Positions 7,122-13,995 are shown, counted from the stretch's first letter. The stretch: DNA of 25,814 nt from CAZUCD01 sp964618855 (GCA_964618855.1 CAZUCD010000041.1:1-25814), one strand, 5' to 3'. Numbers and translations: made by a program. The notes: generated by a model from the sequence alone, not told the origin.

Positions 7122-7328
7122 ATGGCAAACGACAAGACGACGCGCGGCGCGAATGCGCCCAAGGTCACGCTCACCGGCAAGGAGATCGATCTGGTCTCGA
7201 ACCTCCTCCGCCAGTTCCACATCAGGCTCGGGGACGAAGGCAAGATGCCCCCGGCATGGCAGCACGAGCTCAAGGACCGCCTTGCGAAGGCGCTGGGGAC
7301 CTTCACCGGGTTCCCGGAGGGGAGGTAG
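7122..7328 (+). CDS. Small hypothetical protein (68 aa)
   Basis: The ATG at 7122 directly follows copy B of the upstream element. The frame is open further upstream, but conservation of the element argues for this start. The product is soluble and charged with a helical core (EIDLVSNLLRQFHIRLGD), ending in PEGR-stop. Those last codons hold the GGAGGGGAGG ribosome binding site of the next gene, whose ATG is 2 nt past this stop. Function unknown. Confidence 0.6.
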   Translation: MANDKTTRGANAPKVTLTGKEIDLVSNLLRQFHIRLGDEGKMPPAWQHELKDRLAKALGTFTGFPEGR

Positions 7329-7330
7329 CG

Positions 7331-7735
7331 ATGGCGAAGAAGCACGGGACCGCGATGTTCGTCTTCGTGGCGAACCGCGAACGGGTGCGCAAGGCGCTCG
7401 CCGACCTCGACGAGGCGATCCGCTCCCTCGAAGCGGGCGCGACGAAGAAGCCGTTTGACTGGGGCTACGCCGGCTCTATGGGGCACCTCGCGGAGGTGAT
7501 CGAGGACCTCACGAGCGGGTTCGGGCTCGCGGTCGGCAACGGGCGCGACGAGCGCCGGGCGCGGGACCGCATCCTGACGGCGTGCGGCGGCGACGCAGAG
7601 ATGGCGAACGACCTGATCGCGGCCCACGCGGGCGAGAACCCGACGGTCGCGGACTTGGTCGCGGTGGCGGATCACGCGGAGGAGGTTCAGGCCGATATCG
7701 CGGCGGACAACGCCGCGGTGAAGGAAGGGCGGTAG
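7331..7735 (+). CDS. Hypothetical protein of the accessory block (134 aa)
   Basis: The ATG at 7331 lies 2 nt after the previous stop, with a strong ribosome binding site inside the end of that gene. The first half is a helical segment (RVRKALADLDEAIRSLEAGA) and the second half an Ala/Asp-rich helical region. There are no cysteines of note, no membrane segment and no known domain. It ends in KEGR-stop, again embedding the next gene's ribosome binding site. Confidence 0.6.
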   Translation: MAKKHGTAMFVFVANRERVRKALADLDEAIRSLEAGATKKPFDWGYAGSMGHLAEVIEDLTSGFGLAVGNGRDERRARDRILTACGGDAEMANDLIAAHAGENPTVADLVAVADHAEEVQADIAADNAAVKEGR

Positions 7736-7737
7736 AC

Positions 7738-7923
7738 ATGGCGAGAACGAAGACAACCACCGGCGCGAGGGACGCCTTCGAGGCGTGGGTCGAGTCCCGC
7801 TGGCCCGAGGGCATCAAGCGGATGGGCAAGATCGGGACGGGCCGCTGGCTCAACATCGGGATGGACGACCTGCGGAAGGCGTTCGAGGCCGGGGAGCAGG
7901 TCGACCACGCGAAAGGAAGGTAG
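7738..7923 (+). CDS. Small protein: single copy of a repeated 45-residue module
   Basis: A 61-residue protein consisting almost entirely of a module (residues 12-53) with the pattern DAFEAW...RWPEGI...G..W.NI...DLRKAFEAG. The same module forms the C-terminus of the next gene and the N-terminus of the one after. The module is probably one compact helical domain; its function is unknown. The ATG is 2 nt after the preceding stop, and the gene ends in KGR-stop with the next ribosome binding site inside it. Confidence 0.65.
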   Translation: MARTKTTTGARDAFEAWVESRWPEGIKRMGKIGTGRWLNIGMDDLRKAFEAGEQVDHAKGR

Positions 7924-7925
7924 CG

Positions 7926-8339
7926 ATGGAAAACACGACGCAAACCAAGATCGCCGACATGCACGACGCGGAGGCGGCGAAGGCCGAGGCGCTCCGCCGG
8001 TGGCAGGTCGGCAACCTGAAGGGCGAGGGCCGCGCATGGGACGGATTCCCGCTGCTCCGGGCGGCCGACGACGACGAGGTCGATCTCTACATGATGCGCG
8101 ACGGCAGCGAGGTCGCGGTGGGGATGGCGAACGGGCCTTGGGCGGTGACGGTGACGCCGGCGCCCAAGTGCCCCGCGGCGCAACCCGACGACGCCTTCGA
8201 CGCTTGGCTGAAGGCGCGCTGGCCGCAGGGGATCGCCACGAGCAGGCGGCGGACTGGGGACTGGATCAACATCGCGCTGGGCGACCTGCGGAACGCATTC
8301 GAGGCGGGACGCGAGATCGCACGCACGGAGGGAAGATAG
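7926..8339 (+). CDS. Two-part protein with C-terminal copy of the module
   Basis: A 137-residue product. Residues 1-80 form a separate acidic/aromatic domain. Residues 89-131 are the second copy of the module found in the gene at 7738 (DAFDAW, RWPQGI, GDWINI, LRNAFEAGRE). This looks like a fusion of a new N-terminal domain onto a duplicated module. It ends in TEGR-stop, with the next gene's ATG 2 nt later. Family not recognised. Confidence 0.65.
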   Translation: MENTTQTKIADMHDAEAAKAEALRRWQVGNLKGEGRAWDGFPLLRAADDDEVDLYMMRDGSEVAVGMANGPWAVTVTPAPKCPAAQPDDAFDAWLKARWPQGIATSRRRTGDWINIALGDLRNAFEAGREIARTEGR

Positions 8340-8341
8340 AC

Positions 8342-8647
8342 ATGGCGAACGCAGACGAGACCGGGATGGCAAGGCACGACTTCGACGCGTGGATGGGGCG
8401 CGCCCTCCCGCATGGCCCCAGATGGAAGTTCAAGGGCTCCTCGGGCTGGTGGACGACCGTCTCGGCGGCCGACCTGCGGGCCGCGTTCGACGCGGGGCGC
8501 GCGAGCGCGCTGGCGGAGTGCGCCGGTGGGGACGACTCCTGCCCCGGATGCGGCGCGCAGCCGGGGAGCGCCTGCGACCGCGACTGCCCCGACCTCGCGG
8601 ATCTCAATCGGGCGCTCGGACGGGACAACGCGGGGAAGGTGCGCTGA
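8342..8647 (+). CDS. Module protein with C-terminal Cys-rich knuckle
   Basis: A 101-residue product. Residues 12-54 are the third and most diverged copy of the module (DFDAW, GWWTTV, DLRAAFDAGR). Residues 60-82 hold five cysteines including CPGC and CDRDC, a probable metal-binding knuckle that the other two copies lack. The stop overlaps the next start (TGATG). Function unknown; the Cys-rich part hints at nucleic-acid or protein binding. Confidence 0.65.
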   Translation: MANADETGMARHDFDAWMGRALPHGPRWKFKGSSGWWTTVSAADLRAAFDAGRASALAECAGGDDSCPGCGAQPGSACDRDCPDLADLNRALGRDNAGKVR

Positions 8648-9087
8648 TGGGCGGGACGACGACTCCGCGCGACCACGCCGCCGCGGACCGGTACCTCGTA
8701 CGCGAGGCGGCTGCGATCAGCGATCTCGCGGGCGGCAACGACGACCGCCTCCGCACGCTGTTGCGCAGCGCCTTCCTGCAAGGCTGGCACGAGGCCATGA
8801 ACGCGCGCGACGAGGACGCGCCCCCGCGCTCCTGCCACTGGTGCGGCGAGGCGATGGAACCCGACGACGAGTGGGAGAGCGGCGGGCGCGAGCCCGACGC
8901 CGACGGCGTGTTCCGCGCGACGCAGCAGGAGGCCGAGGAGAGCGACCCGCACTCGCGGTACTGGCTCCCCGCGGCGGGGTGGTACTACGTGGCGGAGGAG
9001 CCGCAGGAGGCGGTGGGGCCGTTCAGGACGCGGGACGAGGCGCTGGCGGCGAAGGGGACGGGCGGGGAGCCGGAGGTGGAGGCGTGA
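8647..9087 (+). CDS. Hypothetical protein with central CxxC
   Basis: A 146-residue product starting in a TGATG overlap. It has a helical N-terminus, a CHWC pair near residue 58 and a C-terminal Trp/Tyr-rich beta-like segment (WLPAAGWYYV, then GPFRTRDEALAA). The last pattern resembles short GPF-type segments that often close small phage proteins. Acidic overall. Its stop overlaps the next GTG start. No function can be assigned. Confidence 0.6.
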   Translation: MGGTTTPRDHAAADRYLVREAAAISDLAGGNDDRLRTLLRSAFLQGWHEAMNARDEDAPPRSCHWCGEAMEPDDEWESGGREPDADGVFRATQQEAEESDPHSRYWLPAAGWYYVAEEPQEAVGPFRTRDEALAAKGTGGEPEVEA

Positions 9088-9305
9088 TCGGGCGCAACGG
9101 GAACGCGAAGAAGGTCCCGCTCAAGTTGATCGGGCTCGACGGCAACGCCTACTCGGTTCTTGGGGCCTTCCGCCGCGCGGCAACGCGCGCCGGGTGGACC
9201 CCCGACGAGATCAAGGCCGTCTTCGACGAGGCCGCCAGCGGCGACTACGACCACCTGCTGGCGACGATCATGGACCACGTCGAGGAGCCCCGCGACGCCG
9301 CGTAG
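9084..9305 (+). CDS. Small phage-type conserved hypothetical protein
   Basis: A 73-residue product starting at the GTG of a GTGA overlap. The pattern LIGLDGNAYSVLGAFRRAA...AGW..DEI...FDEA.SGDYDHLL..IMDHVE resembles a small family I recall from phages and mobile elements. The function of that family is unknown to me. It ends the accessory block; a 578-nt gene-free stretch follows. Confidence 0.7.
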   Translation: MIGRNGNAKKVPLKLIGLDGNAYSVLGAFRRAATRAGWTPDEIKAVFDEAASGDYDHLLATIMDHVEEPRDAA

Positions 9306-9781
9306 CGCGGCCCGTGGGCGCGCACGGCGGCCCACGGCGCGCGCTGGCAGAACTGCCGGGCGTCCCGCGTGTGTGTCCGCGCCCCGCGCACTTGCGCGCG
9401 ACGGAGATAGGCGGGAGCGCCCGGCGACCCGACTGTAGGGCATCTGCGCGCTGAGGCAACCTATGCAGATGCTCTCCACGAGATCGCGGAGCGCGTCCGG
9501 GGGGAGAGATGGGTAGGCGCCGGGCGTCTGGCTGTCGAAAGCCAAGGGGACTGGCGAGGGACGCGCACGGGACGCCCGGCGTCCCTTCATCGTATGCGAT
9601 CCCCCGACCACGGCGCGCGAAGGGGAAGTTGCCGGGCACCCCGCGACAGGAGCAAGGGGGAAGGCCACAGAGGCACCCGGCGACCGGGGAGTCTACGCGA
9701 TCCCACGCGGTTGCAACACCCCCCCCGCCCAGGAGGCGATAGGCGCACCGCACCCCCGCCGCCGCCAATCCGGAAGATTCC
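9306..9781. other. Gene-free stretch with two hairpins
   Basis: No frame on either strand has convincing coding character. Two perfect inverted repeats stand out. GCATCTGC (9440-9447) pairs with GCAGATGC (9465-9472) around a 17-nt loop. GGGACGCC/GGCGTCCC at 9569-9585 has a 1-nt centre. The first may be a terminator or processing site for the 6482-9305 block; the second resembles an operator. Confidence 0.45.
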
Positions 9782-9832
9782 AGATTCCGCGGAAACAGCC
9801 CTTGAGCTTGCCCGAACCCGAGCCCTCATGTG
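9782..9832 (+). promoter_or_regulatory. Dispersed upstream element, copy C
   Basis: CGGAAACAGCCCTTGAG (9790-9806) is identical over 17 nt to copy D at 18233-18249. The right end, CGAGCCCTCATGTG, is identical to copy B. It therefore links the A/B and D versions of the element. It lies about 50 nt before the ATG at 9884. Confidence 0.55.
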
Positions 9833-9883
9833 CCCCGATCCGATGCGCGGGACAGGCCCGCGCCCGCGATCGAGGAGATCGAC

Positions 9884-10423
9884 ATGGACGGCGAGAAGAA
9901 GGCGACCGCCGCGACCCCCGAGGGGACGTGCGTGGTCTGCGGGAAGGCAGAGGCGCCCGACGCGCCGGTGCAGTGGGCGGACCAGACGAGGCGGCTCTGC
10001 GAGGGCTGCGTCGACGGCGAGCTGGCGCGGCTCGCGGAGGAGCGGAAGGCGAAGCGCGCGGCGGGGAAGCGCGCGGGGAAGACCAAGGCGGCCAAGCCCG
10101 AGGCGGGCGAGGCGGCGACCGCGGAGACGAAGACCGAGACCGACACCAACCACGAGAACAAGGAGACCGAGATGCCCAAGACCAAGAAGACCCCCAAGAC
10201 CCCGAAGGCGAAGGCCGAGAAGAAGCCGAAGGCGCCCAAGGCCCCGAAGGCCCCGAAGCCCGAGCGCAAGAAGCTCGGCGAGGTCGCGCTGGTCATGCGC
10301 GTCTCCAAGGAGGCGCTGGCCTACATCGACCAGCAGGCCGGCGACCGGCCCCGGACGGTCTTCCTCCGCGAGATCCTCGCCAAGGGCGACAGCAAGCTCG
10401 GGAAGGTCCTCGAGCCGACGTAG
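9884..10423 (+). CDS. Zinc-finger, Lys/Pro/Ala-rich, RHH-like DNA-binding-type protein
   Basis: A 179-residue product with three parts. An N-terminal CxxC...CxxC finger (C16, C19, C39, C42) comes first. A low-complexity Lys/Ala/Pro region (about 50-130, with KTPK and APKAPK repeats) resembles histone H1 tails. The C-terminal domain (132-179) looks like a ribbon-helix-helix-type segment. ATG 9884 has GAGGAG upstream. A second ATG at 10172 has an even better AAGGAG at 10160-10165 and would give an 83-residue H1-like/RHH protein alone. Either there is internal initiation or two genes have fused. The role is probably nucleoid or DNA binding (inference). A hairpin terminator follows. Confidence 0.7.
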   Translation: MDGEKKATAATPEGTCVVCGKAEAPDAPVQWADQTRRLCEGCVDGELARLAEERKAKRAAGKRAGKTKAAKPEAGEAATAETKTETDTNHENKETEMPKTKKTPKTPKAKAEKKPKAPKAPKAPKPERKKLGEVALVMRVSKEALAYIDQQAGDRPRTVFLREILAKGDSKLGKVLEPT

Positions 10424-10549
10424 CAACGCGACTGCGACTCGCGCATTGGGGGGCCGACAGCGGCCCCCTGTTTCGTTGCTGCACGGGGGGCGTGGCGGTA
10501 GGTGCGGCTCAGCCGCAAGTGCTGCGGGCAAGCGCGCGCGGTAGCATGA
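10346..10549 (+). repeat. Segment duplicated at 10862-11076 (copy 1)
   Basis: This covers the last 26 codons of the 9884 gene, its hairpin terminator and the promoter-like sequence after it (TAGCAT at 10542-10547). A diverged copy of the whole order lies at 10862-11076: gene end, stop, hairpin with GG..CC stem, CGTTGC, GCCGCAAG, -10-like box. The single gene at 10595-10846 lies between the copies. Confidence 0.6.
10449..10477 (+). terminator. Intrinsic-type terminator after the 9884 gene
   Basis: GGGGGCCG (10449-10456) and CGGCCCCC (10461-10468) form a perfect 8-bp stem with a 4-nt ACAG loop, followed by TGTTTCGTT. It lies 25 nt after the stop codon. Confidence 0.7.
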
Positions 10550-10594
10550 CGGGCGCCGCGTGCCACGGGGCGGCGGGCCGTTTGGGTGAGAGCC

Positions 10595-10846
10595 ATGAAT
10601 CAGGACGACATCGTGAAACCGCTCGTGATCGCAGCGTCCGCGGGCGCGCTCATCTGGTTCCTCTGGAACGTCCGGCGAGCGCGTGCGAGGAATCGAGCCG
10701 ATTGCTGTGCGCGGTGCGGGAAGTCCCTGCGAGGCGGCGGACGCGCGCTCGACATGGGCGCAATCCCGGATGCGGAGTTGGGCATCGAGGTTCGGATGTG
10801 CGACCGCTGTCATGCGGCGACACTGAAGCCGCCCCCCGAGATGTAG
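10595..10846 (+). CDS. Small membrane-anchored zinc-ribbon protein
   Basis: An 83-residue product with one N-terminal membrane helix (about residues 9-27) and a cytoplasmic-looking CxxC...CxxC ribbon (CARCG near residue 38 and CDRC near 70). The ATG at 10595 is preceded by GGGTGAG. It has its own -10-like box in the preceding repeat and ends before the copied terminator at 10983. It sits between two copies of a duplicated segment, so it looks like a single-gene insertion. Function unknown. Confidence 0.65.
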   Translation: MNQDDIVKPLVIAASAGALIWFLWNVRRARARNRADCCARCGKSLRGGGRALDMGAIPDAELGIEVRMCDRCHAATLKPPPEM

Positions 10847-10861
10847 GGCGAAGCCGGACGA

Positions 10862-10957
10862 TCGAGCCAGCCGGGCGACCGCCCCCGCACCGCTTGGCTG
10901 CGCGACGTCCTCGCGAAGGGCGACGCGAAGCTCGGGAAGATCCTCGAACCGGCGTAG
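10862..10957 (+). pseudogene. Orphan copy of the 3' end of the 9884 gene
   Basis: Read in the frame ending at the TAG of 10955-10957, the last 26 codons give DRPRTAWLRDVLAKGDAKLG then KILEPA. This matches the C-terminus of the 9884 product at about 20 of 26 positions. No start or upstream part exists. Together with the copied terminator and promoter-like box it forms the second copy of the duplicated segment. Confidence 0.65.
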
Positions 10958-10982
10958 CTACGCGGGGGCGTTCGCGACAACC

Positions 10983-11012
10983 GGGGGGCCGATGGCGGCC
11001 CCCCTTCTTCGT
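10983..11012 (+). terminator. Copied terminator
   Basis: GGGGGGCCG and CGGCCCCCC (10983-11004) form a 9-bp stem with a 4-nt loop, followed by TTCTTCGTT. It is the counterpart of the terminator at 10449 and now serves the 10595 gene. Confidence 0.65.
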
Positions 11013-11082
11013 TGCCATTGCCGGAGCGAGTCGACGCCGCAAGGCACGGGCACTCGCTCGCGTGATACCGTGCGCGGACTCC

Positions 11083-11706
11083 ATGGACGAGACGCTCGGC
11101 CGCTCCACGCGCGAGGTGGACACGCGAAGCGGTCGCCGCTTGGAGTACTTCGGACTCGGCTGGAACGTCATCGAGGCCGTCGTTGCGATAGCCGCGGGGC
11201 TGGGCGCCGGTAGCATCGCCCTCGTCGGTTTCGGCGCCGACTCCGTCATCGAGAGCCTATCCGGCCTCGTGCTGCTCTGGCGGCTGCGGTCGCATGAGGT
11301 GGACGCGCACCGCGAGCGGCTGGCCCTGCGGCTCGTCGGCGCGAGCTTCCTTGTGCTGGCGGCCTACGTCTCGACCGACGCCGTACTGGCGCTGGCGCGG
11401 CGGGAGCCCCCCGACGCGAGTCCGGTCGGAATCGCCCTCGCGGCGGTCTCGCTCGCGATCATGCCCGTGCTCGCCCGCGCGAAGCGCCGGGTCGCGGCGC
11501 GGCTTGGCAGCCCGGCCCTCGCCGCCGACTCCCGGCAGACCGACCTCTGCGCGTGGCTCTCGGCGATCCTGCTCGGCGGCCTCGCGCTCAACGCGGCGTT
11601 CGGGTGGTGGTGGGCTGACCCTGCCGCGGCGCTCCTGATGGCGCCGATCATCGTGCGTGAGGGAGTTCAGGCTGTGCGCGGGGAGGCGTGCCGGGACTGC
11701 CACTGA
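11083..11706 (+). CDS. CDF-like cation efflux transporter
   Basis: A 207-residue product with six predicted membrane helices. It has the 'GFGADSVIES' segment in helix 2 and the 'DSRQTDLCAW' segment opening helix 5, typical of a short cation-diffusion-facilitator branch that lacks the C-terminal cytoplasmic dimer domain. The C-terminus ends in CRDCH, a possible metal ligand cluster. The expected role is export of Zn2+ or a similar divalent cation across the inner membrane; the exact metal is not readable. A -10-like GATACC box (11064-11069) lies so close to the ATG at 11083 that the leader would be very short. It is likely cargo in the element, as no metal regulator lies beside it. Confidence 0.8.
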   Translation: MDETLGRSTREVDTRSGRRLEYFGLGWNVIEAVVAIAAGLGAGSIALVGFGADSVIESLSGLVLLWRLRSHEVDAHRERLALRLVGASFLVLAAYVSTDAVLALARREPPDASPVGIALAAVSLAIMPVLARAKRRVAARLGSPALAADSRQTDLCAWLSAILLGGLALNAAFGWWWADPAAALLMAPIIVREGVQAVRGEACRDCH

Positions 11707-11776
11707 CGCCCCGGCCGTGCCGCAGCGCGATGGACATGACGTACCCGTGTGCCGTCCGTGGAGAGAGCGCGGCGGG

Positions 11777-11850
11777 GCTTCAGCCGCGAAGCGCGTTGAT
11801 CCGCGCCCCTCGCGCACGATGGCCCCCGCCTTCGGGAGCCAGGCGAGCCC
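11777..11850 (-). pseudogene. Fragment copy of the 3' end of the 12614-12991 gene
   Basis: The first 20 nt (11777-11796) are identical to 12611-12630, which covers the stop and last codons of the minus-strand RHH/HTH gene. Similarity continues with mismatches and a frameshift to about 11850. It encodes a decayed version of the C-terminal helix. The gene at 11913-12227 lies between this fragment and the intact parent. Confidence 0.6.
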
Positions 11851-11912
11851 AGCCGTCGAGCCGCCCGCGCCGCGGCCCCGGCCGTGGTAGCGTGGACCGC
11901 GCGGCGGATCGC

Positions 11913-12227
11913 ATGGCCGGACCACAGAACAGCATGGACGAATTCCTGATCAAGCGGGCTGACGGCGAGTGGTTCACCTTCCCGCAAGCCCGGTTTCCGG
12001 ACGTGCTGCGGCCACTTGCGATTTCCTCTCACCCCGTCACAGGCTGGGGCAGCCATCGCATCGAGGTCGAGGGCGCCGAGGTCTCCTTCTCGGACGAGGC
12101 CATCGGCTTCCAGGTCGCGTTCGAGACAGGAAACCTCGACGCGACGCGACAGCGCGAGATCGTCGACGACATCTGCCGCAACATCGAGGCGGTGACCGGG
12201 CAGAAGTCCACGGTGGTCGAGCTCTGA
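11913..12227 (+). CDS. Hypothetical protein (104 or 97 aa)
   Basis: The frame from 11934 reads as a compact alpha/beta protein: an ADGEWFTFP strand, then a beta-rich middle, then a C-terminal helix (REIVDDICRNIEAVTGQ). ATG 11913 adds seven residues. Both starts lie close behind a TAGCGT -10-like box (11888-11893). It is soluble, acidic and has no cysteines. I do not recognise the family. It sits between the fragment at 11777 and its parent gene, suggesting insertion as a single-gene unit. Confidence 0.6.
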   Translation: MAGPQNSMDEFLIKRADGEWFTFPQARFPDVLRPLAISSHPVTGWGSHRIEVEGAEVSFSDEAIGFQVAFETGNLDATRQREIVDDICRNIEAVTGQKSTVVEL

Positions 12228-12613
12228 CCCGCGGGGGCGGGCAGCGACAGACGCCCAGCGCCCCTGCCGCCGGCTCCGGCGAGTGCAAGCAGGCGATTGA
12301 CGATGACGCATCCGGCGCTACGCTTGCGCCGGGAATGAAGGGAGCCGGGCGGCAGGGTCATCACAGCCTTCGCGTCCCGTCCGTTTCGAGGCGCACCCGG
12401 CTCCCGCTACCGCCCTCGCCCCGCGATGCGACACGAGCCGCCCGCGCCGTCGAATCGCGTTGACCGACGCCGCGGGAATCGTGGTCTTCGGCGGACGCAG
12501 GGGGCCGGGCCACGGGATGGCCGACTCCCGCACCCCAACCGCAGGCTCATCCGCATGGTGCCGCCGGGTTCGGCCCGGCGTCCTACCCTCGGGGCGAACG
12601 ATCACACGACGCT
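12228..12613. other. Gene-free stretch with a plus-strand promoter
   Basis: TTGACG (12297-12302) and TACGCT (12319-12324), 16 bp apart, make a fair sigma-70 promoter reading right. Only a 42-codon frame of poor quality (from 12334) lies behind it. It might drive a small RNA opposing the minus-strand gene at 12614, or be a relic. Nothing else is seen. Confidence 0.4.
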
Positions 12614-12991
12614 TCAGCCGCGAAGCGCGTAGACGCCCCGCGACTCCCGCGCGACGACCCCCGCCTTCATCGCCTGCCCGAGCACCATCGTCGCGTGGTT
12701 GCGCTTGATCTTCAGCGCAGTCGCCGCGTCGGGGGTCGAGAAGGGCTTGGCGCGTTTGCTCGCCCACGCGACGAGCCTCGCGGCATGAGAGCCCTCGCGG
12801 AGAGTCCCCGGGCCCTTGGGCCGTGCGCGCTTGCCGCGCGAGGCCTTGGCTGCCTTCGCCTTCGCGCGAGGCAGCTTCGCTCGCGTCTCCCCGCCGCCAG
12901 CGGCAGCCGTCGCGGTCACCGTCGTGCCCCGCTCCGCGCGCCGCAGCGCCTTCAGCGTCGATGTGTCGAGCCGGATCGTCAGCGTCGCCAT
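12614..12991 (-). CDS. RHH / winged-helix-like DNA-binding protein
   Basis: A 125-residue product. A short N-terminal strand-helix (ATLTIRLDTSTLKALRRAER) is typical of ribbon-helix-helix proteins. A basic Ala/Lys/Arg/Pro-rich linker (about 42-82) follows. The C-terminal domain is helical and winged-helix-like, ending in a basic turn and VYAL. The combination suggests a small transcription or nucleoid regulator (inference). The start at 12991 is an ATG without a clear ribosome binding site, possibly leaderless. Its 3' end has been copied to 11777-11850. Confidence 0.65.
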   Translation of the reverse strand: MATLTIRLDTSTLKALRRAERGTTVTATAAAGGGETRAKLPRAKAKAAKASRGKRARPKGPGTLREGSHAARLVAWASKRAKPFSTPDAATALKIKRNHATMVLGQAMKAGVVARESRGVYALRG

Positions 12992-13063
12992 AGGCGCGAA
13001 GTGTAGCAACCCGGCCGATGAGCCGGGCGGCACGGACCGCGACCGTGCCCCGCGCCTGCTGCC

Positions 13064-13186
13064 CTACGGCGGCGGGGGGCGGTGCTTGCCGCGGACCAAG
13101 CCGATGACCGGCCCGACCACGAAGGCGTACAAGAGAATGAGGAAGAGGGCGGCGAGTCCGCCCCAGACCGCGAGATTGAACACCAT
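13064..13186 (-). CDS. 40-residue single-span membrane protein
   Basis: From the ATG at 13186 to the TAG at 13064-13066. A strongly hydrophobic stretch covers residues 2-31 (VWGGLAALFLILLYAFVVGP is its core), followed by a basic, proline-rich tail (RGKHRPPPP). A GCAGGTG ribosome-binding-like site precedes the ATG. It is convincing as a small membrane peptide between two minus-strand genes. Its role is unknown; small regulators or phage-type membrane peptides have this shape. Confidence 0.5.
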   Translation of the reverse strand: MVFNLAVWGGLAALFLILLYAFVVGPVIGLVRGKHRPPPP

Positions 13187-13261
13187 CGGCACCTGCCCGG
13201 GGCGGGATGGTAGCAGCCCCCCCTCCCGCGCTTGGCCACCGGCAGGGAGGGACGGCGCCGC

Positions 13262-13909
13262 TCAGGGGAACTCCTCGAGGAACTCCTCCGGCCGCATCCG
13301 GTAGTGCACGCACAGCCGCCCGATCACCTCGCCCATGAGCTCCGGGGCGAGGCCCTCGTAGCTGACGGCCATCCGTGCGACGACATCCGGCTCGACCCCG
13401 CAGAGGCGGGCGATGAAGGCGTCGTCCGCCTCCGGGTTCCGCTCCCGGAGCTTCCGGAACCCCCGTGCGAAGCTCTCGGGGCTCATCGTGCCCCGGACGT
13501 GCTCCGGCCTCGGCCAGTCCACCTCGAACACCGTCTCGTGGACGAGGTCGCCGTTGGCGAGCAGCCGGCACGCATACCTCCCGCGGTCGGCGAACTCCAC
13601 GGACTGCAGGGGGATGCAGTGGGTGACCGGCGCGAGCGGGTCGTCGACCTGCACCGGCCCCGTCGTCCGTGCCGTCCGGAGCATCTTGCCCGTGGCAAGG
13701 GAAACGATCTCGACGGCGATCTGGTAGGAGCCCTGCATCCCGGTGAGGGCGAGGTAGACGCCGAGTCCGGGGAGCCGGAAGGGGAAGCGGTCGGCCTCGA
13801 GGCGCCCGCGGATGACCCCCTGCAGGTCCCAGCGGGTCTGTTCGGAATCCGTGCCGATGGCGCGGCAGACGACGAGCGCGTCCAGCTTGGGGGGCCTGCT
13901 CTTTCCCAT
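13262..13909 (-). CDS. DUF6941-like protein
   Basis: A 215-residue product starting at the ATG at 13909 (MGKSRPPKLD). The body (about 8-135) is a beta-sandwich with the order seen in DUF6941: ALVVCRAIGTDSEQTRWDLQ, then FPFRLPGLGVYLAL, then a Y-I-A-V-E strand pair, then VEFADRGRYACRLLANG. The C-terminal 70 residues are helical and acidic. DUF6941 has no known function and is, as I recall it, common in Planctomycetota. Family assignment is by pattern recognition. It is divergent from the methyltransferase gene, with 103 bp between starts. Confidence 0.6.
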   Translation of the reverse strand: MGKSRPPKLDALVVCRAIGTDSEQTRWDLQGVIRGRLEADRFPFRLPGLGVYLALTGMQGSYQIAVEIVSLATGKMLRTARTTGPVQVDDPLAPVTHCIPLQSVEFADRGRYACRLLANGDLVHETVFEVDWPRPEHVRGTMSPESFARGFRKLRERNPEADDAFIARLCGVEPDVVARMAVSYEGLAPELMGEVIGRLCVHYRMRPEEFLEEFP

Positions 13910-13995
13910 GCCGGGGAGCCTATCACGGCGGCCGATCCGGCGGGAAGGGGATGGGTGCCGGGGCCATACATATGCGTGGTGCATCGACAATCGCG

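Noticed and set aside
9802..11706. 634-codon plus-strand frame running into the CDF transporter
   Set aside because: Only the part from 11083 looks like protein; the upstream part is a shifted frame of the zinc-finger gene and noncoding DNA.
12318..13571. 417-codon minus-strand frame
   Set aside because: It crosses the RHH gene and the DUF6941-like gene in a different frame and is Arg/Gly/Pro-rich without domain character.
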